Assembly (NCBI GenBank): GCA_900457075.1
Contig: UGYN01000002.1
Location: forward strand, 2,790,001-2,854,000
DNA: 64,000 bases
From: Serratia quinivorans
GTDB lineage: Bacteria; Pseudomonadota; Gammaproteobacteria; Enterobacterales; Enterobacteriaceae
Direction: 5' to 3'
Shown: piece by piece, positions 11,701-21,396 of the stretch
Position numbering within the stretch: position 1 is the stretch's first letter
Layout of the letters: the number at the start of each line of letters is the position of its first letter
Notes under the pieces: generated by a model
Database searches by the model: none
Told to the model about the DNA's origin: nothing
The model's input: only the letters and a program-made list of their open reading frames with translations
Made by a program: the position numbers and the translations under genes

Positions 11701-14700
11701 GGTGGCGCTGGGCAACATGACGTTGACACTGAAAGACGCCTTCACCCAGAGCGGCACCCTGGCGGTGGGCAAAGCGCTGGTTCTGACCAGCGACGGCGAT
11801 ATTCTGCTGCAGGGTACCACTCAGGGCCAGAGTGTGGATATTCGCAGCGGCGGTCAGTTGAGCAACGCCGGTTCATTGCGTGGCGGCAGCGGAGAAATGC
11901 GCCTCGAAGCCGCCGGGCTCACTCAAAACGCCGCCGCCAGCCTGCAGTCGGGCGGATTGGTGCAGCTGTTGAGCCGTGGCGACATCAGCAACAACGGCTT
12001 TATCGGCACCGCCGGTACTCTGCTGTTGAGTGCCGCCAACTCATTACTCAACAGCGGCATGCTGTACGCCGGCGGCGATATGAAGTTGCTGGCTGATCGT
12101 ATCACCAACCAGCGTGGCGACATTCTGGCAGCCAACAAACTGTGGATGCAGAAAGACGCCGACGGCAAGGCCAACAGCCAGATCGTCAACACCTCGGGCA
12201 CCATCGAGACCGAAACCGGCGATATTCAGATCAAAACCGCGCATCTGCTTAATCAGCGTGATGGGCTGAAAACCTCGGTTACGCAGGAAGATCTGACCAA
12301 AAAATACGACTGGCTGAACGGGGCCACGGCCAGCATTCCGCTGAGCTTCTTTAACGATGACGAGTACGGTTATTACACCGTGGAGACCATGCGTCAAATG
12401 GCGGGGGATGCTGCGCGTGAAGTGTACAAGACGTATACCTACGCCTCGCCGTATGCCACGACCAAAGAGCTGGCGTTGTCGACCAGCAAGGTGACGGTCA
12501 GCAGCTCGGGCGATGCGGCGCGCATTGCCGCCGGCCGTAACATGACGCTGAATGCCACGACGCTGGATAATCTGGCCAGCGATATTCTGGCCGATGGGGA
12601 TATTGCGCTCACCGGCAGCACGCTGAACAACCAGTCATGGGCTGCGGGTACAGAAACACGTTATCAAACCTATACCTATCAAAAACCGCCGTTACCGGGC
12701 TCGGATAATACGCCGAAGGTGTCCGCGGTCTCTGCAATCAATAATTACGCCAAAGGGAAAATCGACGACAAAAATATCCACTATAAAGCCAGCGGAGAAG
12801 TGCGCACTGAACGCACCGACGACGGTGTTTATCGTTCAGTGCTCCAGGCTGGCGGTGCAGTCAACGCCAAGTTTACCGACGATATCAGCAATACCACTGT
12901 GACCCCGAACGCCGGTAGCCTCAGTCACACTCTGGCGCGGCCAACGCTGGATAGCCTGCAGCAACCCGATGCCGTCAACGGCGTGGAACAGCAGGCGTTA
13001 GCGAAAGATCAAAGCGTAGTGTTTGGTTCGCCGGAGTGGAAAGACAATCTGGCGGATTACCCGTTGCCAACCGGTGGCAACGGTCGTTTTGTCGTGACCG
13101 AAGACCCGAACAGCCCCTATCTGATCACCACCAATCCCAAACTGGACGGCCTGGGCCAGTTGGACAACAGCCTGTTCAACGATCTCTACGCCATGCTGGG
13201 CCAACAGCCGGGCGCGGCCCCGCGTGAAAGCGACAGCCGTTTCACCAACGAGAAGCCGTTTATCGGCTCGGCCTATTTCCTCGACCGCTTAAAGTTAAAC
13301 CCCGATTACGACTACCGTTTCCTGGGCGATGCGGCGTTCGATACCCGTTACATCAGCAACGCGATGCTCAGCCAGACCGGTCAGCGCTATCTTAACGGCG
13401 TCGGATCCGAACTGGCGCAGATGCAGCAGTTAATCGACAACGCGACACGGGCGCAGAGCGGCCTGAAGTTGCAGTTTGGCATCGGCCTGACACCGGCACA
13501 GGTTTCACAGCTGGAGCACAGCATCGTCTGGTGGGAGAAGGTGACGGTCAACGGCCAGACGGTGCTGGCACCAAAACTGTACTTGGCCAAAGCTGACGTC
13601 GCCCCGCTGAGCGGCAGCGTGATTGCGGGCAACAAGGTTAACCTGAACGGTGGCAACATCCGTAACGACGCCAGCACGCTGCAGGGCGGTGAGCGGCTGA
13701 ACGTCAACAGCCAGGCAGGCATCAGCAATCTTAATCAGGGGATGATCAACGCTAATGATGGGCTGAGTTTGAACGCTATTGGGGATATCAGCAATATCGG
13801 CTCGACCATCAGTGGGCAGCGGGTGGCGCTTGCAAGCCAGGACGGCAGCATTATCAATAAAACCCAGGCCCGCCAGTGGGATGCCACCGGTACCCTGGGT
13901 GGCCAATCGCTGACGCTGTCGCGTACCGAAGTCGGTGATACCGCCGTGATCCGCGCCGGAGATACATTGAATATGCAGGCCGGTAACAATATCGATGTTA
14001 CCGGGGCGCAGGTTACCTCTGGTGGTGCAATGGATCTGCGGGCGGGCGGCGACATCAACCTGCTTGCCAATAACACTTCTCGCGTCGATAAGTCAGACGG
14101 CGGCCGCTGGGGAGGTGGGCTAAAAGAAAGTGAAACCCATGGCAGCCTGGCCACTGAAATCAGCGCGGGTGGGGCGCTAAACGTCAACGCCGGGCAGGAT
14201 CTGAACCTGGTTGCCAGCCAAATCGGCAGCAAGGGTGATGCGGCATTAACAGCCGGACGTGACATCAATCTGAACACCGCCGAACAGGGGAGCCGTCAGA
14301 AAACCGACGGTAGCGAACACATCAGCAGCGGTGCGACGCGCAGCACCCTCACCAGCGGTGGGGATCTGCAGTTGCAGGCCGGTCGCGATTTGAATTCGCA
14401 GGCGGCGGCGCTGGTGGCGGATAACGACGTTGAACTCCGCGCCGGGCGTGACGTTAACCTCAATACTCAACAAAGCCGGGAATATCAGGAAAGCCACGGC
14501 GGTCGCCAACAGCGGGTGAATGAGTCCATACGCCAGCAGGGCACTGAAATCGCCAGCGGTGGCGACACGCGCATTCAGGCCGGACGGGACGCGACCCTTA
14601 ACGCCACCCAGGCCCAGGCCAGCGGTGACGTGGCGGTGAGTGCCGGGCGTGATATCGCGCTGAACAGCGCCACCGAAAGCGACTATAGCTTCTTTGAAGA

Positions 14701-17700
14701 GACCAAGGTCAAAAAAGGCCTGATGTCCAAAACCACCACCCATACGGTAGAAGAGGATTACGCCACCCGCGAGAAAGGCGGGCTACTGAGCGGGAACAAT
14801 GTCTCACTCAATGCCGGTAACGATCTCAAGGTGCAAGGCTCGACGGTGGTCGGCGACGGCAAGGTAAACCTGCAGGCGGGCAATAACGTCGACATTGTGG
14901 CAGCCACCGAGGAGCAATCCCGTTATCGGCTGAACGAGAAAAAAACCAGCGGCATGTTCAGCGGCGGTGGCATCGGCGTGACCTTCGGCAGCAAATCTTC
15001 ACGTCATCAGTTGAACGAAGACGGCACCACCCAAAGCCAGAGCGTCAGCACCATTGGCTCTACCGGTGGCGACGTGAATATCGTGGCCGGCGGCAAGGCG
15101 CATATCGGCGGCGCGGACGTGATTGCGGATAAGAACCTGTCGGTGACGGGAGATAGCGTACAAATCGATCCGGGTCAGGATATCCGTCGTCGTGATGAAA
15201 CCTTTGAACAGAAACAAAGTGGTCTGAGCCTCGCCTTGTCCGGCACGGTTGGCAGCGCCATCAACACGGCGGTAACGACGGCCCAGCAAGCGAAGCAGGA
15301 GACTGATGGTCGGTTGGCGGCATTGCAGGGCACCAAAGCAGCCTTATCTGGCGTGCAGGCCGTTCAGGCAGGGCAACTGGCACAAGTCGGCAATACCGAT
15401 ACCGAAGAAGGCAGCATGGTAGGTATCAGTGTCTCGCTGGGGGCACAGAAATCGTCGTCGAAACAGCATCAGGAGCAAACCTCAGTTACTGGCTCGACGC
15501 TCAACGCCGGTAATAACTTGCAGGTGACGGCTACCGGCAAGGGTAACTCGGCCGACAGTGGCGATATTGCCGTGGTGGGCAGCCAGCTCAAAGCAGGGGG
15601 CGACACTACCCTGAATGCCGAACGGGATGTGTTGCTGCTGGGCGCAGCCAATACGCAGAAGACCGAGGGCAGCAACAAGAGCAGCGGCGGCAATATCGGC
15701 GTCAGTATTGGCGTAGGGCAACAGACCGGATTGAGCGTGTTCGCCAATGCCAACAAGAGCCAGGGCAGTGAGCATGGCGATGGCACGTTCTGGAGTGAAA
15801 CGACGATAGACAGTGGCGGCAAACTGTCGCTGCATAGCGGTAGGGATACCCTGTTGTCGGGTGCGCAGGCCAGTGGCGAAACGGTGAAGGTGGATGCCGG
15901 GCGTAATCTGACGTTGCAAAGCCAGCAGGATAGCGATAATTACGACGCCAAACAGACCAGCGTCAGTGGTGGTTTCAGCGTAGCCATCATCGGTGCCGGC
16001 GGCTCCGCCAGCCTGAGCATGAGTCGTGACAAACTGCACAGTAATTATGACAGCGTGCAGGAGCAAACCGGTCTGTTTGCCGGCAAGGGCGGCTATGATG
16101 TTAAGGTGGGCGAGCATACGCAGTTAGATGGCGCGGTGATTGCCAGCACGGCTACGGCGGATAAAAACCGCCTTGATACCGGCACCTTGGGCTTCAGTGA
16201 TATCCATAATCAGGCGGATTTCAAGGCCGAGCATCAGGGGGGCAGCATCAGCAGCGGTGGCCCGGTAGGGGCCGACTTGCTAACCAATCTGGCGGGCGCA
16301 GCCCTGTCCGGCGCTGGTAATAAAGGGCATGCAGAAGGCACCACGCAGGCGGCAGTGTCGGGCGGTAGCGTGGTCATTCGGGACCAGGCCAACCAGCAGC
16401 AGGACGTTAATCAACTCAGCCGCGATATCGATAACGCCAACGGCAGTATCGGACAGATATTCGACAAGGAGAAAGAGCAGAACCGGCTGAAGCAGGCGCA
16501 GCTGATTGGTGAGATAGCCGGGCAGACGATGGATGTTATCCGCACCCAGGGTGATATTAATGGGCTGAAGGCGGCGAAGGATAAGCATCCGGGGCTGGAC
16601 GCGAAAGCGTTGCGTAAAACGCCGGAATATCAAGCCGAGATGAAGGAATACGGCACCGGCAGCGATATACAAAGAGCCGCACAGGCGGTGACGGGGGCGC
16701 TGCAGGCGCTGGCGGGAAACAATCTTGCCGGAGCACTGGCGAGCGGCGCGGCACCGTATCTGGCGAGAGAAATCAAAGCGCGTATCGGTGATGACAACGT
16801 GGCCGCCAACGCGATGGCGCATGCGGTGCTGGGTGCGATAACCGCGCAGTTGAACAACCAGTCGGCGGTAGCCGGCGCGGTAGGTGCCGGTGGTGGCGAG
16901 CTGGTAGCGAGGGTGATACTGAGTGAGATGTTCCAGGGCCGTAAAATCTCGGACCTGACAGAAAGCGAGAAACAGCAGGTCAGTGCGCTGAGCCAACTGG
17001 CCGCAGGGCTGGCGGGCGGTCTTGCTGCAGACAGCAGCGCAGGGGTCGTGACAGGTTCGCAAGCCGCTAAGAATGCGGTGGAGAATAACTTGTTGGGCGG
17101 GAATGAGGAAACTCAGACCAAGTTCGTGCAGGAACACGGCAAGAATATTGCGTCTTGCAGCACTGACTCAAGTTCAGCATCCTGCCAGAAAGGTTTGGCG
17201 ATGAACGATGCGCTGATGGTTGCTTTGCCAGCCGGGCTTGGTGGTGGCGTTCTGGCCGCTGCGACACCGGAGCTAGCGGCAGCAGCCAAGGTGGCGATAC
17301 AGACCTGTGCGGGTAATGTCGTGCTGTGCCTTAATAATGCCGGTATCCAGATGTCGGAAGCCATCGTACCGGGTGGTGTAGGTGCCGGTGGTGCGGTGGG
17401 TATCGGTAAGACAGCGGCAGAAGCGACGGCGGCTAAGGCTGAAGCTGTGGCGGCCAATACCGCGAAGGAAGTCTGGAAAGGCTCGATCGTTCAGTCAAGG
17501 GTCAACCTCAGAAATGGTGATGGCTCGACAGCCTCAGGGCTTGAATACTCCTGGAAGAAACATGGTGGTGAATGGGGAGCTAATAAATCACACTTCACAA
17601 TGACGAAGGATGAACTGAAGACTGTCTTGCAGTCAGATACTGTTGTGAAGACACCGGTGCAATACTCACCATCTACTGGTAACTATATTCGTACTGTGGA

Positions 17701-17824
17701 TATGGGGAAAAATATTGGTGTTGATGCAATGAACAACAGTATGCCAACGTCAATTATGACGGTCATCACTGATAAGAAAGGTAATTTGGTCAATACGTTC
17801 CCGGGTAAGACGGTGGTGAGGTAA
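8762..17824 (+). CDS. cdiA: Contact-dependent inhibition effector CdiA
   Basis: This is a 3020-residue cell-surface toxin-delivery filament. I start at ATG 8762, after AGGAAGG and followed by a long signal peptide ([20 protein letters not shown]...). The TPS secretion domain carries NPNL and NPYGITC (residues 143-149). FHA-1 repeats run to about residue 1170. An aromatic-rich, non-repeat section (about 1173-1620) matches the place of receptor-binding and Tyr/Pro-rich domains in CdiA proteins. FHA-2 repeats with many AGRDLNL-like units follow, then a pretoxin domain ending at VENN (2773-2776). The last 248 residues are the CdiA-CT: a hydrophobic Ala/Gly-rich entry segment and a toxin tip from about residue 2906. 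The tip has lower GC than the rest, as expected for a swapped module. Confidence 0.94.
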   Translation: MKRKQNQPLNTPQRLLSYTLCMLLAGQPLLPALAEGVNVAEGNTRVDQAANGVPVVNIATPNQAGISHNKYNDFNVGKEGMILNNATGQLNQSQLGGLIQNNPNLQAGKAAQGIINEVVAPNPSQLQGYLEVAGKQASVMVANPYGITCDGCGFINTPNATLTTGKPVLGADGKLQALEVTQGAITIQGKGLDASKSDKFALIARATEINAQLYAKDLNITLGANRVDATGKATAIAGNGDVPKVAIDTGALGGMYANRIHLVSSEKGVGVNLGNLTAREGDIQLDANGQLRLNKTLAQGGLNATAAGITLSGNHKAGQALTLNSGGDIAMSQATLSAKGDMQLTATGKLQAGKADTDGRLQVDAASLSSDKNSSLTAEGDIHLTLSGDGNWQGTLTAGRDLQLQANHLTNAGQLAANRDSRVKTQNLTNSGLIQAQGTQNLTCNQLANLGQLQAGGMQTITANGVDNKGAIGSQQQLELRVRDRLNVAGSLLADGPLTVQAGEFLLAGSASGKQGVTLVHTGSLKTELGSSLLSDGNITLNADDVRLGGLLSSELGLTIETKKLLSTAGARTQSKQDMKLKVAQDAQLAGVFNTLEDLKFSAATADNSGEIDARNIDWGGDSLKQRGHLKATENATLKVKQLDQQGDLLADQRLELRGDSLVNSGLMGAQTLDLVLSESLNNTGNLHGVQKLALQLAKDLTNATGGKLLSEGELTAQAATVNNSGLWQGDRITLTARQLDHKGTLQAGKGIKLDLSGDLDADLGSKIFSNGKADLTALTLNNQGHIQAEELKLSAADLTNSGRLQGQKSLEAKLSGIFNNLAGGNVRSLGTLQLEAKELNNAGDLQGDGSSALQLDLQLINSGNLMAGGALSLQAPTLNNSGLLQADSLTFTGTTLDNRGTLSTSGDNQLTLDTLNNKGTLQGGNLKLKADSLDNTGTLLATSQMSLKARQIDNQNSGKLLSGGDISLASTLLNQYGQLVALGNMTLTLKDAFTQSGTLAVGKALVLTSDGDILLQGTTQGQSVDIRSGGQLSNAGSLRGGSGEMRLEAAGLTQNAAASLQSGGLVQLLSRGDISNNGFIGTAGTLLLSAANSLLNSGMLYAGGDMKLLADRITNQRGDILAANKLWMQKDADGKANSQIVNTSGTIETETGDIQIKTAHLLNQRDGLKTSVTQEDLTKKYDWLNGATASIPLSFFNDDEYGYYTVETMRQMAGDAAREVYKTYTYASPYATTKELALSTSKVTVSSSGDAARIAAGRNMTLNATTLDNLASDILADGDIALTGSTLNNQSWAAGTETRYQTYTYQKPPLPGSDNTPKVSAVSAINNYAKGKIDDKNIHYKASGEVRTERTDDGVYRSVLQAGGAVNAKFTDDISNTTVTPNAGSLSHTLARPTLDSLQQPDAVNGVEQQALAKDQSVVFGSPEWKDNLADYPLPTGGNGRFVVTEDPNSPYLITTNPKLDGLGQLDNSLFNDLYAMLGQQPGAAPRESDSRFTNEKPFIGSAYFLDRLKLNPDYDYRFLGDAAFDTRYISNAMLSQTGQRYLNGVGSELAQMQQLIDNATRAQSGLKLQFGIGLTPAQVSQLEHSIVWWEKVTVNGQTVLAPKLYLAKADVAPLSGSVIAGNKVNLNGGNIRNDASTLQGGERLNVNSQAGISNLNQGMINANDGLSLNAIGDISNIGSTISGQRVALASQDGSIINKTQARQWDATGTLGGQSLTLSRTEVGDTAVIRAGDTLNMQAGNNIDVTGAQVTSGGAMDLRAGGDINLLANNTSRVDKSDGGRWGGGLKESETHGSLATEISAGGALNVNAGQDLNLVASQIGSKGDAALTAGRDINLNTAEQGSRQKTDGSEHISSGATRSTLTSGGDLQLQAGRDLNSQAAALVADNDVELRAGRDVNLNTQQSREYQESHGGRQQRVNESIRQQGTEIASGGDTRIQAGRDATLNATQAQASGDVAVSAGRDIALNSATESDYSFFEETKVKKGLMSKTTTHTVEEDYATREKGGLLSGNNVSLNAGNDLKVQGSTVVGDGKVNLQAGNNVDIVAATEEQSRYRLNEKKTSGMFSGGGIGVTFGSKSSRHQLNEDGTTQSQSVSTIGSTGGDVNIVAGGKAHIGGADVIADKNLSVTGDSVQIDPGQDIRRRDETFEQKQSGLSLALSGTVGSAINTAVTTAQQAKQETDGRLAALQGTKAALSGVQAVQAGQLAQVGNTDTEEGSMVGISVSLGAQKSSSKQHQEQTSVTGSTLNAGNNLQVTATGKGNSADSGDIAVVGSQLKAGGDTTLNAERDVLLLGAANTQKTEGSNKSSGGNIGVSIGVGQQTGLSVFANANKSQGSEHGDGTFWSETTIDSGGKLSLHSGRDTLLSGAQASGETVKVDAGRNLTLQSQQDSDNYDAKQTSVSGGFSVAIIGAGGSASLSMSRDKLHSNYDSVQEQTGLFAGKGGYDVKVGEHTQLDGAVIASTATADKNRLDTGTLGFSDIHNQADFKAEHQGGSISSGGPVGADLLTNLAGAALSGAGNKGHAEGTTQAAVSGGSVVIRDQANQQQDVNQLSRDIDNANGSIGQIFDKEKEQNRLKQAQLIGEIAGQTMDVIRTQGDINGLKAAKDKHPGLDAKALRKTPEYQAEMKEYGTGSDIQRAAQAVTGALQALAGNNLAGALASGAAPYLAREIKARIGDDNVAANAMAHAVLGAITAQLNNQSAVAGAVGAGGGELVARVILSEMFQGRKISDLTESEKQQVSALSQLAAGLAGGLAADSSAGVVTGSQAAKNAVENNLLGGNEETQTKFVQEHGKNIASCSTDSSSASCQKGLAMNDALMVALPAGLGGGVLAAATPELAAAAKVAIQTCAGNVVLCLNNAGIQMSEAIVPGGVGAGGAVGIGKTAAEATAAKAEAVAANTAKEVWKGSIVQSRVNLRNGDGSTASGLEYSWKKHGGEWGANKSHFTMTKDELKTVLQSDTVVKTPVQYSPSTGNYIRTVDMGKNIGVDAMNNSMPTSIMTVITDKKGNLVNTFPGKTVVR

Positions 17825-17828
17825 CTAT

Positions 17829-18134
17829 ATGTTTATTGTTTACTTATGGGATAAAGTTATTGGTGAAAGTATTGCCTCATTGGAAGACTTTCAGGGGAAT
17901 GAAAGTTTTTTAATCAGGGATGATCACTGTAAATACCCATTGTTATCTGAGTTATCTAACTGTGACATGGAGCTTTTTAGTGATAAGCAACTTGCAGATC
18001 TTCGTAAGGAGATTAATAACCTGATGAAAGATGAATCATCAGAGCAAGATGTTCATGATTACCTATTATCTGTGATTGCACTAATAGATCAGGCTGATCG
18101 CGATAATAAGAGTATTTTATTTTCTCCGTTTTAA
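17829..18134 (+). CDS. cdiI: Probable CdiI immunity protein
   Basis: This 101-residue acidic cytoplasmic protein starts four bases after the cdiA stop, with GAGG overlapping the end of cdiA. I do not recognise the family from sequence. Position, small size, acidity and clearly AT-richer codon use than the flanking DNA are what is expected of a CdiI that neutralises the adjacent CdiA-CT. Specificity for this toxin tip is inferred from the gene order cdiB-cdiA-cdiI. There is no signal peptide, fitting a cytoplasmic toxin target. Confidence 0.82.
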   Translation: MFIVYLWDKVIGESIASLEDFQGNESFLIRDDHCKYPLLSELSNCDMELFSDKQLADLRKEINNLMKDESSEQDVHDYLLSVIALIDQADRDNKSILFSPF

Positions 18135-18137
18135 TGA

Positions 18138-18164
18138 ACCACCTCGACCGATGGCCGAGGTGGT
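18138..18164 (+). terminator. Hairpin after cdiI
   Basis: ACCACCTCG and CGAGGTGGT make a 9-bp perfect stem with a 9-base loop, starting a few bases after the cdiI stop. No T run follows, so it may be a weak or Rho-assisted terminator or a transcript-stabilising end. Confidence 0.45.
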
Positions 18165-18247
18165 AGCTCTCAGATCCTAAATCCCCCATCTTCTCGCAGT
18201 TGCAACCGGATCACCCCGGGTGCGGCGGTGATCTCCTGTTGGGCACT

Positions 18248-18405
18248 GTAGGCGCTGGCGGGGAACAATCTTGCCGGTGCATTGGCGAGCGGCGCGGCAC
18301 CGTATCTGGCGAGAGAGATCAAAGCGCGTATCGGTGATGACAACGTGGCCGCCAACGCGATGGCGCATGCGATGCTGGGTGCGATAGCCGCGCAGTTGAA
18401 CAACC
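18248..18405 (+). repeat. Orphan duplicate of a cdiA pretoxin segment
   Basis: These 158 bases are a near-identical copy of positions 16702-16859 inside cdiA, with fewer than ten differences and no gaps by eye. In the cdiA frame they encode the [22 protein letters not shown] segment just upstream of VENN. The copy has no start, no VENN and no toxin tip, so it is a pseudogene scrap. Such leftovers are known downstream of cdi loci and mark past recombination that exchanged or displaced a cdiA-CT/cdiI cassette. Confidence 0.9.
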
Positions 18406-18595
18406 CTGAGGTGAATTGGTCGGGGGTCCGTCGACCAGTTCAAGTGCAGCCCAACGCCGCGAACGGCATCGTTGGCGCAGTGGCAAGCCAGTGATTATGC
18501 GATGGTGGAGCAGGTCACCACGGAATATATGGATAACTGCCTTAGCCAGTTGGATGAACAATTAACCACATTATTAAAACGCTAGTTTATCCCCG
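18406..18595 (+). other. Unassigned remnant between the cdi locus and the nucleoside hydrolase
   Basis: No intact gene is visible here. One frame reads through to a stop at 18585 and encodes a plausible acidic C-terminal tail (AQWQASDYAMVEQVTTEYMD followed by NCLSQLDEQLTTLLKR), without a convincing start or ribosome site. I read it as the 3' end of a lost gene, perhaps part of a displaced cassette. I do not recognise its family. Downstream, GGCCGGG (18605-18611) and CCCGGCC (18628-18634) could pair. Confidence 0.35.
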
Positions 18596-18670
18596 ATAAA
18601 CCCAGGCCGGGCGGCTATCCAAACACCCCCGGCCCACCGCCTTACCATTACCTGTCCTACAAGCCGCAGC

Positions 18671-19615
18671 CTAAACCTTCACTTCCCCAATTCTCTCCAG
18701 CGCATCCACTATCAAATCCCAAAACTTATCCTGATCCAGCGTCACCGCCACCTGAGTGTGGCAGTCCGGCGGCGGTGCGGCGCGGAAGTCGGCTACCGTC
18801 ATGCCCAGCGTCAGGGTGCCGGTCAGTTCGATATCCACCGGGACTTTACGCACCGTCATCACTTCGGGGTCGATCACATAGGCCACCGCGCAAGGATCGT
18901 GCACCGGCGGGGCGCTAAAACCTTGCGCCTGCTGATACATCTTGCCAAAGAACTCAAGCAGTTCGCCGACAAACCTGGCTGGTCCGGTTTGGATAGCGGC
19001 GATGCGGGCACAGACTTCTGGCGTGGCGAGCGCCTGATGGGTCAGATCCAGCCCGACCATGGTCAGCGGCCACTTTTCATTGAACACGATGTGCGCGGCT
19101 TCCGGATCGATCTTGATATTAAATTCCGCCACCGCGCTCCAGTTGCCCACGTGGTAGCCACCGCCCATCAGCACCACTTCTTTCACTCGTTCGGCAATGC
19201 GTGGTTCTTTGCGCACCGCCATGGCGATGTTGGTCAGGCCGCCGGTCGGAACCAGCGTCACGCTGCCTGGCGGGTGAGCCATGATGGTATCGATGATCAG
19301 ATCAACCGCGTGGCAGGGTTCCAGCGCCAGCGTTGGCTTCGGTAACACCGGGCCATCCAGGCCGGATTCGCCATGGATATCTGGTGCGACTTCTATCTGG
19401 CGTACCAACGGGCGCGGGCAGCCGGCGGCAAAGGGTACGCCGGTAATATTGGCGATGCGTGCGACGGCCAGCGCGTTACGGGTGACCTTCTCCAGCGTTT
19501 GGTTGCCCACCACGGTGGTCACGGCCAGCAGATCGATCTGCGGGTTGCCCCAGGCCAGCAGCATGGCGATCGCGTCGTCATGTCCTGGGTCGCAGTCCAG
19601 TATGATTTTTTTCAT
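18671..19615 (-). CDS. Inosine/uridine-preferring nucleoside hydrolase family protein
   Basis: The 314-residue product is an IunH/RihA-B family enzyme that cleaves the N-glycosidic bond of ribonucleosides to ribose and base in the cytoplasm. The calcium-binding signature DCDPGHDDA (Asp9, Asp13, Asp14) is at the N-terminus and the distal HDPCAVAY supplies the fourth metal ligand. I start at ATG 19615, which begins MKKIILDCDPG and is preceded by AGGAATAACA; a longer frame upstream has no family support. Pyrimidine versus purine preference cannot be read reliably. It faces the remnants of the cdi locus and is divergent from the zinc-ribbon operon. Confidence 0.9.
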   Translation of the reverse strand: MKKIILDCDPGHDDAIAMLLAWGNPQIDLLAVTTVVGNQTLEKVTRNALAVARIANITGVPFAAGCPRPLVRQIEVAPDIHGESGLDGPVLPKPTLALEPCHAVDLIIDTIMAHPPGSVTLVPTGGLTNIAMAVRKEPRIAERVKEVVLMGGGYHVGNWSAVAEFNIKIDPEAAHIVFNEKWPLTMVGLDLTHQALATPEVCARIAAIQTGPARFVGELLEFFGKMYQQAQGFSAPPVHDPCAVAYVIDPEVMTVRKVPVDIELTGTLTLGMTVADFRAAPPPDCHTQVAVTLDQDKFWDLIVDALERIGEVKV

Positions 19616-19758
19616 TGTTATTCCTGATGCAGGGAGAGGTCCCCGCAGCATAGCGCACCGATGGTGGGCGAGGTAATGACCGATAATGCTTTTTGCTAAC
19701 CACATCAAAGCGTTGCTGATTTAGCGATGTAATTAAACGTAAATCCCCCTCGGCGCGC

Positions 19759-19790
19759 TTTACCCTGGAGTTTACTCCAGGCTTTATTCT
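19759..19790 (+). promoter_or_regulatory. MerR-family-type promoter and operator
   Basis: A perfect 8-2-8 inverted repeat, CCTGGAGT-TT-ACTCCAGG (19764-19781), lies between a -35-like TTTACC (19759-19764) and a -10-like TATTCT (19785-19790). The spacer is 20 bp. Overlong 19-20-bp spacers carrying a dyad of this shape are the hallmark of promoters controlled by MerR-family activators such as ZntR, SoxR and NmlR. The first gene starts 34 bp downstream with a GAGGAG ribosome site. No MerR-family gene is in the window. Confidence 0.7.
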
Positions 19791-19823
19791 ATAACCTGGC
19801 ATAAAGCACAGAGGAGAAGCGCG

Positions 19824-20105
19824 ATGAGCCTGTTGAAAAAACTCTTGGGACAAGGCGATTTTGGCGGTGGGCACCAGCGCTCAGGGTATCGCAGTGGCCA
19901 CCATGGTAACCGCTATAACCAGCACGGCGAGCAGGGGCCACAATGCCTGCAATGTCAGGCACCTAACAAGCCCGGTGCCCGTTATTGCCACCGTTGTGGA
20001 CAACCTTTCGAGACGGCGGCGGCACAGTGCAGCGGGTGTTCAGCGCCGTTGTCACCGGGCAGCCGTTTTTGCCAACAATGCGGCAAGGCCGCTAACGGGG
20101 GATAG
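19824..20105 (+). CDS. Small double zinc-ribbon protein
   Basis: This 93-residue protein has a basic, Gly/His-rich N-terminal third (HQRSGYRSGHHGNRYNQHG) and two zinc ribbons: Cys41/44/55/58 and Cys69/72/83/86, each CxxC-x10-CxxC. It has no catalytic domain, signal peptide or membrane segment. ATG 19824 follows GAGGAG. It is two bases upstream of a small membrane protein gene, so the two are co-transcribed from the MerR-type promoter at 19759. I do not recognise a named function. The His-rich arm plus eight cysteines suggests metal binding or a metal/redox response, which is an inference. Confidence 0.8.
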   Translation: MSLLKKLLGQGDFGGGHQRSGYRSGHHGNRYNQHGEQGPQCLQCQAPNKPGARYCHRCGQPFETAAAQCSGCSAPLSPGSRFCQQCGKAANGG

Positions 20106-20107
20106 CC

Positions 20108-20485
20108 ATGACAAAACGTGGATGGAGTGTGGCAGTGCTGTTGGCGGTAATGGCGTTATGGACGCTGCTGGCCTGGGGCGTTTCTGGCGTATTGGGCTGG
20201 TTGCCCGCGTTAACGGGGCTGGCGCAAAGCGGTTCGGCACAGTTGGCACCGCAGCTTACCGGCTTGCTCAGCCTGGTGCCACAGGCGCTATTGGACACTT
20301 GGCTGCCGCAGTTGCAGCAACTGGGGAACTGGCTGGCGGGGTCTTTCCCACTGTTGCTCACTTGGGCGAAGTACGCCGTCTGGTTAATCTGGGGGCTGGG
20401 CATGCTGGCATTACTGGTGCTTGGCGCCTTGGCGCGTCGTGTGCTGCTCAGCGGTAGCCCTGATAGACTTCCCCCACGCGCTTAA
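20108..20485 (+). CDS. Small inner-membrane protein of unknown function
   Basis: The 125-residue product has two strongly hydrophobic helices, about residues 8-30 and 84-108, joined by a Leu/Gln/Pro-rich loop, and a short Arg-rich C-terminus. No known family motif is visible. It begins two bases after the zinc-ribbon gene and overlaps the 3' end of convergent aaeR by 38 bp. The pairing with a zinc-ribbon protein suggests a shared membrane stress or metal role, which I cannot specify further. Confidence 0.72.
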   Translation: MTKRGWSVAVLLAVMALWTLLAWGVSGVLGWLPALTGLAQSGSAQLAPQLTGLLSLVPQALLDTWLPQLQQLGNWLAGSFPLLLTWAKYAVWLIWGLGMLALLVLGALARRVLLSGSPDRLPPRA

Positions 20486-21359
20486 AGTACTCGGTCAGGT
20501 AATTGATGCACACCTGCACCTTGAGCGGAAGCTTGTCTTTCTCGGTGTACACTGCGTACACCGGGCGAGGATCCGAATGGTAGTTTTTGAACAGGATCTC
20601 GATCTCTCCGCGTTTGATCTCCTCGATCACCCACATCAGCGGTGCATAGGCGATACCGGCCCCGGCTTTCAGCCAGCGGATCATGGTCTGTGAATCGTTG
20701 GTGACGAAGCGTCCCTGCGGCGAGATGCGCGTGCTGATGCCTTCTGGCGCGATCAGCTCGAACTCGCTGTCTGGCCGCACGCTGTATTCCAGCCAGGAAA
20801 AATTGACCATATCGCTTGGTTTTAGCGGCGTGCCGTGTTGGCTGAGATAGCTTTTGGCGGCACACACTACCATCGGCATTGAACCCAGGCGTTTGGAGAA
20901 CAGGCTGGAATCCTGCAGCGCGCCGGTGCGGATCACTACATCCAGCCCGTCGGCGATCAGATCCGGTGCCGGGATACCGGTTACCAGGTTCACCGTCAGG
21001 CCGGGGTACTCTTTGAGCATATCTGCGGTCATGGTTGCCAGCACGTTTTGTGCCATGGTGGATGAGCTACCAATGCGCAGCGTGCCGGTCGGCGTATTGT
21101 TAAACGCGTACAGCTGCTCATGCACTTCGCTGACTTCCAGCAGCATGCGGCGACAGCCCTGATAATAGATTTTTCCGGCCTCCGTCAGGCCAATGCTGCG
21201 CGTGCTGCGGTTGAGCAGCTTGACCTGCAGCTCATTCTCCAGTTTGGAGACGGTCTGGCTGATAGATGAAACGCTCATATCCAACTGGCGCGCTGCCGCA
21301 GTAAATGACCCGCATTCAACCACTTTGGCGAATACCGACATCCGTTTTAGTCTTTCCAT
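20448..21359 (-). CDS. aaeR: LysR-type regulator AaeR
   Basis: This 303-residue LysR-family activator closely resembles E. coli AaeR, which switches on aaeXAB in response to aromatic carboxylic acids such as p-hydroxybenzoate. The N-terminal winged HTH (MERLKRMSVFAKVVECGSFT) and the effector domain with TGIPAPDLIADGLDVVIR are near-identical to the E. coli protein from memory. It is divergent from aaeX with a 308-bp intergenic region, as in E. coli. Its tail overlaps the small membrane-protein gene on the other strand. Confidence 0.94.
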   Translation of the reverse strand: MERLKRMSVFAKVVECGSFTAAARQLDMSVSSISQTVSKLENELQVKLLNRSTRSIGLTEAGKIYYQGCRRMLLEVSEVHEQLYAFNNTPTGTLRIGSSSTMAQNVLATMTADMLKEYPGLTVNLVTGIPAPDLIADGLDVVIRTGALQDSSLFSKRLGSMPMVVCAAKSYLSQHGTPLKPSDMVNFSWLEYSVRPDSEFELIAPEGISTRISPQGRFVTNDSQTMIRWLKAGAGIAYAPLMWVIEEIKRGEIEILFKNYHSDPRPVYAVYTEKDKLPLKVQVCINYLTEYFKRVGEVYQGYR

Positions 21360-21374
21360 TATTCACTCTGGCTT

Positions 21375-21396
21375 AAAAGTGATTTAGATCACAGAT
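21375..21396. promoter_or_regulatory. Candidate CRP-binding site between aaeR and aaeX
   Basis: AGTGA-TTTAGA-TCACA (21378-21393) matches the TGTGA-N6-TCACA consensus at nine of ten core positions. It lies 19 bp upstream of the aaeR start and could affect either divergent transcript. The same intergenic region (21360-21667) holds an inverted repeat GATCGGC/GCCGATC at 21469-21494 and must contain the AaeR sites, which I cannot place. Confidence 0.5.

Noticed and set aside
9650..16200. Tandem DNA repeats or CRISPR-like array in cdiA
   Set aside because: The periodicity is protein-level (degenerate FHA repeats); there are no identical direct repeats with unique spacers.
18170..18443. Small - strand open frames after cdiI
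   Set aside because: Most of their length is the antisense of the duplicated cdiA segment; similar antisense frames occur at the parent copy.
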